A program made the translations under genes and the position numbers. Shown here piece after piece: positions 21,961 through 26,831 of a DNA stretch of 26,831 nucleotides; position 1 is the first letter of the stretch; the number at the start of each line of letters is the position of its first letter. The stretch is from assembly GCA_027314465.1 (NCBI GenBank), contig DAHVAU010000060.1, positions 1-26,831 on the forward strand, read 5' to 3'. The notes below the pieces were generated by a model, which was given only the letters and a program-made list of their open reading frames with translations, searched no databases and was not told the origin of the DNA. The DNA comes from Microcaldota archaeon. Its GTDB lineage: Archaea > Micrarchaeota > Micrarchaeia > Micrarchaeales > CABMGC01.

Positions 21961-22033
21961 GGGGGGTTAGGCTAGCTTGGCAGGCTACCAGGTTCGGGAC
22001 TTGGAGACTCGAGTTCAAATCTCGGACCCCCCG
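21961..22033 (+). tRNA. tRNA-Pro (CGG)
   Basis: The acceptor GGGGGGT (21961-21967) pairs with ACCCCCC (22026-22032), with discriminator G. The D stem is GGCT/GGCT with GU pairs, loop AGCTTGGCA. The anticodon stem CCAGG/CTTGG carries TTCGGGA with anticodon CGG. The T arm is TCGAG-TTCAAAT-CTCGG. There is no intron, and CCA is not encoded. A TATA-like ACTTATAAC at 21926-21934, inside the peptidase gene, is at promoter distance. Confidence 0.95.
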
Positions 22034-22406
22034 TACACCATGCGAGAAGGTTGTGGGATATTAGACAGACCCGTAATAAGCGTCTTTGTCTAATTAAGCT
22101 TTGATTGCTTGAAGAGACCTCTACGCCGCCTTCTAATCCGCCCACCATTTCGCCAGTGACGCAAGAGACTCTGGCAGGCCCTTGGTATGCTAACATCCGT
22201 ATTATGCGCTTTCCCAGAGGTATAGACTATGCAGGTGTGTATTTACAGTACAGAGCTTACTGTGGAGAAGAAACATGTGGCCGGCAAGGAAGGGCGCCAG
22301 TTGCGCTTTGGGAAGGTAAGCAAACACCGTCCTGGCCACAGATTACCTTCACAATGATATTGTGGCCATTCAGGTATATACGCATTTCCATTACAAACGT
22401 CATGCG
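22034..22406. other. intergenic stretch after tRNA-Pro with stem-loops
   Basis: About 370 bases without a convincing gene, between a rightward tRNA and the end of a leftward gene. TTAGACA (22061-22067) pairs with TGTCTAA (22087-22093), extended inward by GAC/GTC. TGGCCACA (22333-22340) pairs perfectly with TGTGGCCA (22361-22368) around a 20-base loop; either could end convergent transcription. Open frames here are short: one of 42 codons from ATG 22229 (MQVCIYSTELTVEKK) and one from 22105 that runs into the opposite gene. None has a recognisable motif. It may be debris of an old insertion at the tRNA. Confidence 0.45.
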
Positions 22407-24620
22407 TCAATGCCTTGCGCTTGAGGCAGCGCAGTCATCGCTTGCAGCGCCAGCGGTCACATGATTTACTGTGCCTGCAATAATATCAAACGCCAGCTTC
22501 CCCCCTTTCTTCTCAGATGGCATCGCAAAACAGTATTTCTTCCCGTCCAGCAGGCCCTCTATCACAGTCTGCGGCATTATTGTGTTTCCATATGCCACCT
22601 TCTCCCTGAGATAGTATACTTCGTACGGCCTGCTGGCATACTGCTCTGGCCCGTGAAACACTATGGCCGTGCTGCTGGGCTTCTCTTTGGTCCATACGTC
22701 TGGTGCTGGCTGGGCGTCATGGTACTGCATGACCCTCATGAATGTTGAGCCTGATATCCTGCGCTCATCCCCTTCTATGGCCACTGCGCTCAGCGCGCAT
22801 ACCCTCTGATCCAGCGTCTTCATGGTCTCGATGACCTCCTCGTAGTCCGATTCGCCGAAGATCAGGTCGTTTGCGGCAAACTTAGCCACGTCCGCGCTCT
22901 GCCTGAAGTAGAGCTTGTTCTGGCACAGGCGCCGTATGCCGGGGCTTATGTCGGTTATGCTGTGGCAGATTACCACAAGCGCAACTCCGCATTTCCTGAA
23001 GTTCTGGATCCTCTCCTGCAGGTCCCTTGTGGCGCTCTGCTCGTCGTCCTTATTGAATACAAGCTGGGCCTCTTCCAGGCAGATTATGAGCCTGATGGCA
23101 TTATTGCCCTGCAGATCAAGATCATCGCAGATTGCGTACACCTGGTTTAGGAGAAGCGAATAGACCAGAGGCTTTGTGTTGTTGCTCAGATCTGACAGAT
23201 CGAATACGACGCCCCCAGACACAATCTCCCTGAAGCTTATGCCTTCAGGATAGGCAAATTGGGCATTCATGAGTAGCTGCCTGAGGCTTTCGAGGCCCGA
23301 GCGTATGTTCTCGCCGTGCTTTGTGTACTTTACAGAAGACTTCCCTCTCTTGCCATGCTGCTCTATTATCGATTCCTCTATCCCCTCATATACTTCCTGC
23401 GGGTCAGGATTGTCTGAGCTGGAATATATCTTTGAGAGCGCAGAGACTATGCATTTCTCCATGGAATTCGTATAAGGGCCGGCCCTGCACCCGCAGGCTA
23501 TGAGCATCGAGAGGTTCTCATAGAAGCGCCTCCTGTTGCTGCTCTCGCACTTGAAGAAGTTTATGCCTGGGCTGCGCCTGCCCAGCTTTATTACCTTGAG
23601 GGAATTTTTTGCTGCAAAACCATTCCACTCCCCGGTAGGCGATATGACTGCGATGCCAGTCCCAGCACTTATAGTCTGCTCCAGCAGAAGCATTGCGGAC
23701 TTTGTCTTGCCTGTGCCAGGAAGACCTGATACCATAGTGCCCAGGTTCATGGCCCTGCGATACATCCTGAGCGCGCCCCTCCCGTCCGATGCTCCGTCCA
23801 ATTCCGACCCTATGGCCATGTCCCCGCCCTGGTTACCATTCGTCATCCTGGGGCGCGGAGCCCTTCTTATCCTGTCAGAGACTGCAAATGCCAGCGATGC
23901 ATTTGAGTAGGATAACGGCATCGATCCCATGTTCCTTGCCCCGGCCATCAGGCCATCGATGCTATTGGCGTTGATCTTCTTTGTGCCAAGCAGTATCGAA
24001 CTTGACCTGAGAAAGTCCATGAGCCCTTCATTGCATGCTGCCTGCTCCACTATGTACGTGACCTTGTACGCAAGATTCCCTGCCGACTGGACATCGACCA
24101 TGTTATCAAGCGCCTTGGACAGCGTTTCCTTCTCGAATGACTGGTAGTAGGACTCGGTGGACCTGGAGCTTGAATGCTCCCTTGAGTATGCATCGCTGTA
24201 AGAAGCCCTTACCTCGATTCTGCTCATCCTCTCTTCTATGTCATTCGTAATCGAGGTTATCTCGGATGCCGATGGAACAGAGAACAATGAGAAGAACCCC
24301 ATACGCAGTCCGCGAAAGATGCGATACACGTTATCAGGATAGTAGGTAGGTACATCTGCGCGGTCCTTCTCTTGCCTGAATATGGCTATGGCTGCGCACG
24401 CATATTCGCCAGACACGTCAGGGATAGTCTGCTTCTCCAAAGAGATGCCGATCCCGTATGTGCTTGGATGCGCGATAGGGTCGCTTCGCACTATCAGGCT
24501 GGTCGAAGACGAGTAGAGATTGTGGTGCAGCAGAAACTCATTTCCGAGCATGCAGTCAAGAATAAGCCTTCTGTCCAGCCCTGCTTCTATTGCCCTAATA
24601 TCGTAGCCCTGCAGCTCCAT
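22407..24620 (-). CDS. HerA/VirB4-like FtsK-superfamily ATPase
   Basis: 737 residues. An N-terminal region of about 290 residues, including a Ser-rich segment (SREHSSSRSTESYYQSFEKE), precedes an ATPase domain. Walker A is GLPGTGKT (299-306) with ISPTGEWNGFA following; an all-helical insertion covers about 360-460; Walker B is LIICLEEAQLVF (511-522); a sensor strand is VVICHSITDI (550-558); and RLCQNKLYFRQ (564-574) resembles the Arg-finger region. This is the HerA-FtsK pattern of VirB4/TraC, TrwB and HerA: hexameric pumps that move DNA or proteins or power T4SS and pilus assembly. About 120 further residues follow. ATG 24620 is chosen, eight bases after the previous stop; ATG 24647 would overlap. 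It closes a five-gene leftward operon with three membrane proteins and a dead secretion ATPase, so it is likely the working motor of that machine. Confidence 0.85.
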   Translation of the reverse strand: MELQGYDIRAIEAGLDRRLILDCMLGNEFLLHHNLYSSSTSLIVRSDPIAHPSTYGIGISLEKQTIPDVSGEYACAAIAIFRQEKDRADVPTYYPDNVYRIFRGLRMGFFSLFSVPSASEITSITNDIEERMSRIEVRASYSDAYSREHSSSRSTESYYQSFEKETLSKALDNMVDVQSAGNLAYKVTYIVEQAACNEGLMDFLRSSSILLGTKKINANSIDGLMAGARNMGSMPLSYSNASLAFAVSDRIRRAPRPRMTNGNQGGDMAIGSELDGASDGRGALRMYRRAMNLGTMVSGLPGTGKTKSAMLLLEQTISAGTGIAVISPTGEWNGFAAKNSLKVIKLGRRSPGINFFKCESSNRRRFYENLSMLIACGCRAGPYTNSMEKCIVSALSKIYSSSDNPDPQEVYEGIEESIIEQHGKRGKSSVKYTKHGENIRSGLESLRQLLMNAQFAYPEGISFREIVSGGVVFDLSDLSNNTKPLVYSLLLNQVYAICDDLDLQGNNAIRLIICLEEAQLVFNKDDEQSATRDLQERIQNFRKCGVALVVICHSITDISPGIRRLCQNKLYFRQSADVAKFAANDLIFGESDYEEVIETMKTLDQRVCALSAVAIEGDERRISGSTFMRVMQYHDAQPAPDVWTKEKPSSTAIVFHGPEQYASRPYEVYYLREKVAYGNTIMPQTVIEGLLDGKKYCFAMPSEKKGGKLAFDIIAGTVNHVTAGAASDDCAASSARH

Positions 24621-24628
24621 CTCATCGC

Positions 24629-24886
24629 CTAGAACAGGTATAGGCACACGATGGCCACGTTGAGGTATGTGAGGGCAGAGATGCGGTTGCTTCTCGCTGC
24701 TTTGTCTGGAAGATACGAAGCAGCCAGCAGCGCAGCTGAGAGCAGGATCATCAGCAGTGATACCGTGCCCATCCCTGCATAGCGCATGGCCACTGCAGAT
24801 GTGGCGGATAGATTTGAGAGCATAAGGAGCATTATGTCCAGCCCGATGCCGCTGTTATGAACCAGGGTGCTTAGTACATCGTCCAT
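24629..24886 (-). CDS. small membrane protein (three segments)
   Basis: 85 residues with hydrophobic segments at about 14-33 (GLDIMLLMLSNLSATSAVAM), 40-58 (GTVSLLMILLSAALLAASY) and 69-85 (ISALTYLNVAIVCLYLF), and a charged loop PDKAARSNR between the last two. No family is recognised. ATG 24886 overlaps the end of the preceding 65-residue gene by 16 bases, and its stop is eight bases before the HerA-like ATPase, so translation is coupled. Size and layout recall small VirB3- or VirB2-like subunits of secretion machines, but there is no sequence signature to support that. Confidence 0.7.
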   Translation of the reverse strand: MDDVLSTLVHNSGIGLDIMLLMLSNLSATSAVAMRYAGMGTVSLLMILLSAALLAASYLPDKAARSNRISALTYLNVAIVCLYLF

Positions 24887-25068
24887 AATGCCACCTTGCA
24901 CAGCACTAACAAGGAGAATGCGATAGCAATGCCCCTGGACAGGCCATCGGATTTGTGCGCCATGCCCGTTGTACGCAGGGACTGCACGATTAGATAGTCC
25001 AGGCCTAGGCTCAGCGCAATGCACGAGGCTGCAGCAATAGCGCTTAATGCATATCTGGAATCAAACAT
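24871..25068 (-). CDS. small membrane protein (two segments)
   Basis: 65 residues. Hydrophobic segments lie at about 7-30 (ALSAIAAASCIALSLGLDYLIVQ) and 46-64 (GIAIAFSLLVLCKVALWTMY), with a charged loop RTTGMAHKSDGLSR between. A two-helix hairpin with a polar loop is the layout of pilin-like or VirB2-like small subunits, and this pattern is the only support for such a role. The ATG overlaps the preceding gene by eight bases and its end overlaps the next gene by 16, so it is embedded in the operon. Confidence 0.68.
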   Translation of the reverse strand: MFDSRYALSAIAAASCIALSLGLDYLIVQSLRTTGMAHKSDGLSRGIAIAFSLLVLCKVALWTMY

Positions 25069-25498
25069 GCAATCCCTCGGTCTTTATCCTGCCGTACATC
25101 ACATGCGCTGCAACAATTCCCGAACGTGGATCGCTGGCATATAGCTTCCTGTATAGTATCCCCAGTTCGCTGTCAAGCACTATTGGGTGGGTCGAATTTT
25201 GTAACAGCTCGCAGGCATCAGCGACATTGCCGTTGTATATCACCCCCTTTCTGGATGCCATACTCCTTACACTGCCTCGCGCTGTGCATCTTATCCCGTT
25301 CACTATGAGCGCATCGCGTAAACATGAGGCGGGATCGGATGCGCTTACTGGCCCTGCTGGCTGCACCTGCCAATTCAACTCTATTTTTCGCATTACGATT
25401 GTCTTGGAGGCGCCTGCGAGCCGTTTCCTCGAGGCTATAACAACAAACAGCGCAGCTGCGCACATCTCCAGCAATCCGGAAATAAATAGGCCGGCCAT
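25061..25498 (-). CDS. membrane-anchored protein of the secretion-like operon
   Basis: 145 residues. A single N-terminal hydrophobic helix (about 3-24, LFISGLLEMCAAALFVVIA) is followed by basic SRKRLAG, which would keep the C-terminal part in the cytoplasm or orient it by the positive-inside rule. The soluble part (about 35-145) has strands KTIVMRKIELNWQVQ, GVIYNGNVADACELL, HPIVLDSELGILYRKLY and IVAAHVMYGRIK. No family is recognised. ATG 25498 lies four bases after the stop of the degenerate ATPase; the frame is open to 25534, but that would overlap it. It is possibly an adaptor linking an ATPase to the membrane; this is inference from position. Confidence 0.68.
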   Translation of the reverse strand: MAGLFISGLLEMCAAALFVVIASRKRLAGASKTIVMRKIELNWQVQPAGPVSASDPASCLRDALIVNGIRCTARGSVRSMASRKGVIYNGNVADACELLQNSTHPIVLDSELGILYRKLYASDPRSGIVAAHVMYGRIKTEGLHV

Positions 25499-25502
25499 CA
25501 CG

Positions 25503-26474
25503 TCACCATCCCTGATACCCCCGTACTGCGGCATCAGGCACTACGGATCCCATCATCGTGCGCAGGATGTCGGAACGCCTCTTGATCTCTGCCGCGGCAT
25601 GTGCGGCGGAGATGCCGTGTATGCCGGCATATGATGCGGCAGCCTTTGTGCACTGATCAAGAGGGCCGCAAGCGTCTTGGCCCACGACATTTCGCACAGA
25701 TACCATATCCGCCCCCGCGATCTGGGTGCCTTCGCAGATCTCTGCCCTGCTCAGCCACATATACTGCGATATGGAGGATATCGACAGGTCATCGCGAACG
25801 CGCACAAAGGCGTCTAGGACACTTATGCTGTCCTTATTTATGCGCATAGGACCGCACAGCAGTGCCTCTGGCACATCCCTCCCGTCAAGATCCGCCGGCA
25901 TTGATGCAACGAACGATATCCCGCGGTTTGCGCCGCAAAATAGCTCCCTGGCCCATTCGCCATGCATGCCGTACACAATTATCCTGTCGGGATATAGCGA
26001 TACGGCGCGTGATATCTGCCGCTTGGCTGATGGCAGAGCGGGGCCGTTGCCGTAAAGGGCAAAAATGCCTTTAGGCCCGCATACCGCACCCCATGACAGG
26101 TCGCTAGAGACTGTCACAGTCCTCTCGCATGTAGGCGCAAACGCGCTGAGAGCGCGAAGCATTGCAGACGCAGCGGGCGCTGCGCCGGAGAGTATTATGT
26201 TCTGCCTGCATTCCATTGCCATCCACAGATATGCAAGGGCATCGCACTGCTGATCTCCAGGACATAGAGCCATTGCAAGGGCTTCTGATGGGCCGGGCCC
26301 ACTGCCAGATACGGCATACGGTTCCATTGCGCGTCTTGCGCCATGGCTTACGGCGACTGGAAGCGCAGCTGCAGCCCTGATGCGCAGCATTGCGCCATAT
26401 GCCGCGGAGCTGATGCGGGCCGCAGTGCTGCGCGCCGGCGGCGGGCTTGTGACATGGGTACGATCTTCTGCCAT
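25503..26474 (-). CDS. degenerate secretion ATPase (GspE/VirB11/FlaI family pseudoenzyme)
   Basis: 323 residues. From residue 78 the sequence follows a type II/IV secretion ATPase: DALAYLWMAMECRQNIILSG leads into the Walker A position, FAPTCERTVTVSSD is the strand where active members have EDT-type acids, YPDRIIVYGMHGEWARELF is the Walker B region, and a C-terminal EIKRRSDILRTM matches the FlaI/GspE tail helix. Every catalytic element is gone. Walker A reads SGAAPAAS (96-103) where GGTASGKT is usual, VGEVRG is VYGMHG (167-172), and the His box STIHAD is ASMPAD (190-195). The fold and length past the catalytic core are kept and the frame is intact, so it is probably a structural pseudo-ATPase rather than debris. 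ATG 26474 is chosen, with a CTTAAATA box 32 bases upstream. It is the first gene of the operon. Confidence 0.75.
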   Translation of the reverse strand: MAEDRTHVTSPPPARSTAARISSAAYGAMLRIRAAAALPVAVSHGARRAMEPYAVSGSGPGPSEALAMALCPGDQQCDALAYLWMAMECRQNIILSGAAPAASAMLRALSAFAPTCERTVTVSSDLSWGAVCGPKGIFALYGNGPALPSAKRQISRAVSLYPDRIIVYGMHGEWARELFCGANRGISFVASMPADLDGRDVPEALLCGPMRINKDSISVLDAFVRVRDDLSISSISQYMWLSRAEICEGTQIAGADMVSVRNVVGQDACGPLDQCTKAAASYAGIHGISAAHAAAEIKRRSDILRTMMGSVVPDAAVRGYQGW

Positions 26475-26505
26475 GATACCACATTTACTAAGGTATAAGC
26501 TTATG

Positions 26506-26513
26506 TATTTAAG
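26506..26513 (-). promoter_or_regulatory. TATA-like box of the secretion-like operon
   Basis: On the minus strand CTTAAATA lies 32-39 bases before ATG 26474, in a very AT-rich stretch (26480-26530). It would place the transcript start a few bases before the ATG. Confidence 0.5.
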
Positions 26514-26598
26514 TATAAATAAATTAAAATACCTTTCTTTCCTGTACCAGTGGTCCACATTGTTTATGGAGAGTCCAGATCTTAACGCAAGGGTCTGG

Positions 26599-26613
26599 TA
26601 TATATTTATAAAA
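26599..26613 (+). promoter_or_regulatory. TATA-like box of the window-edge regulator
   Basis: TATATATTTATAAAA lies 33-47 bases before ATG 26646. With the box at 26506-26513 it forms a divergent pair about 90 bases apart, so the regulator could control both. Confidence 0.55.
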
Positions 26614-26645
26614 GTTATTATGCAAGGAATATGTGAGTGTTTTGG

Positions 26646-26831
26646 ATGCCTAAGGCAGAGAAAGATAATGACGAGATATGGATGATGAGGAAGATCCTTA
26701 GCAAGCCTAACTATGCTGTGCTTAAGCTCCTCATGGTAAAGTCCCCAAGGACCACAAGGGAGCTCTATACGGTGCTTGGCAAGAGATTCACAAGGAAGAC
26801 GCTTATCATAACGCTGAGGAACCTATCAATG
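26646..26831 (+). CDS. winged-helix-like transcription regulator (partial, runs off the window)
   Basis: The first 62 residues are visible and the frame continues past the end of the window. After a polar start (MPKAEKDNDEIWMMRKIL) comes SKPNYAVLKLLMVKSPRTTRELYTVL, which fits the first two helices of a winged helix-turn-helix, and KRFTRKTLIITLRNLS fits the recognition helix. The type cannot be fixed without the rest. The TATA box ends 33 bases before the ATG. It is divergent from the secretion-like operon and shares its control region, so it may regulate that operon. Confidence 0.7.
   Translation, partial: MPKAEKDNDEIWMMRKILSKPNYAVLKLLMVKSPRTTRELYTVLGKRFTRKTLIITLRNLSM

Noticed and set aside
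22105..22464. Possible 119-residue gene after tRNA-Pro
   Set aside because: No motif, a TTG start, and it runs about 60 bases into the end of the HerA-like gene on the other strand.
1..26831. CRISPR array or intact insertion sequence
   Set aside because: No regularly spaced direct repeats and no transposase with terminal inverted repeats were found by reading both strands.

Overview
The window looks like a chromosomal piece of an archaeon. It holds a tRNA-Trp interrupted by an intron at the canonical 37/38 position, an archaeal-type tyrosine recombinase abutting that tRNA, a single-protein NreA, archaeal-type aspartate-semialdehyde dehydrogenase and RNase HII, a PRC-barrel protein, UppP, and many AT-rich TATA-like boxes 25-35 bases ahead of starts with little or no leader. 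The very compact genes and degenerate versions of archaeal proteins suggest a DPANN lineage (Micrarchaeota/ARMAN-like). That placement is inference, because no rRNA is present.

Left region (1-3300), accessory: the window opens inside tRNA-Trp(CCA). A recombinase reading frame runs straight out of the tRNA 3' half and carries an in-frame TGA, so it is probably a dead integrase. It is followed by a small overlapping pair resembling DUF4258 and DUF2283 proteins (toxin/antitoxin-like), a 600-base gene-poor stretch with interlocking inverted repeats, an AT-rich methyltransferase, and a 330-base gap holding a shard of an MsrA gene.

Redox/thiol region (3300-6600): a small membrane protein, MsrA, a Nudix hydrolase, an LmbE/PIG-L deacetylase and, 4 bases after it, a cysteinyl-tRNA-synthetase-like enzyme with MshC (mycothiol ligase) signatures and no anticodon-binding domain. 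The deacetylase plus Cys-ligase pair mirrors MshB-MshC and suggests a mycothiol-like low-molecular-weight thiol.

Central housekeeping (6900-13300): two uncharacterised proteins around a TPR-AAA ATPase, RNase HI, a beta-rich protein, a PRC-barrel protein, RNase HII that appears to start at ATA, a PH-like protein and UppP.

Polyamine/aspartate cluster (13300-18300): carboxynor(sper)midine synthase and decarboxylase diverge from aspartate kinase and aspartate-semialdehyde dehydrogenase. The second pair makes the aspartate-semialdehyde used by the first, so the four genes form a self-contained aminopropyl-donor route for polyamines.

Right region (18300-26831): an SDR; a divergent NreA and Nudix pair (the Nudix gene also lacks a normal start and would begin at ATA); an Xaa-Pro peptidase; tRNA-Pro(CGG). 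Then comes a five-gene leftward operon: a secretion-type (GspE/VirB11/FlaI family) ATPase that has lost its Walker A, Walker B and His-box residues, three small membrane proteins, and an intact HerA/VirB4-like ATPase. A winged-helix-like regulator diverges from it at the window edge. This operon and the LmbE-MshC pair are the best candidates for undescribed systems.
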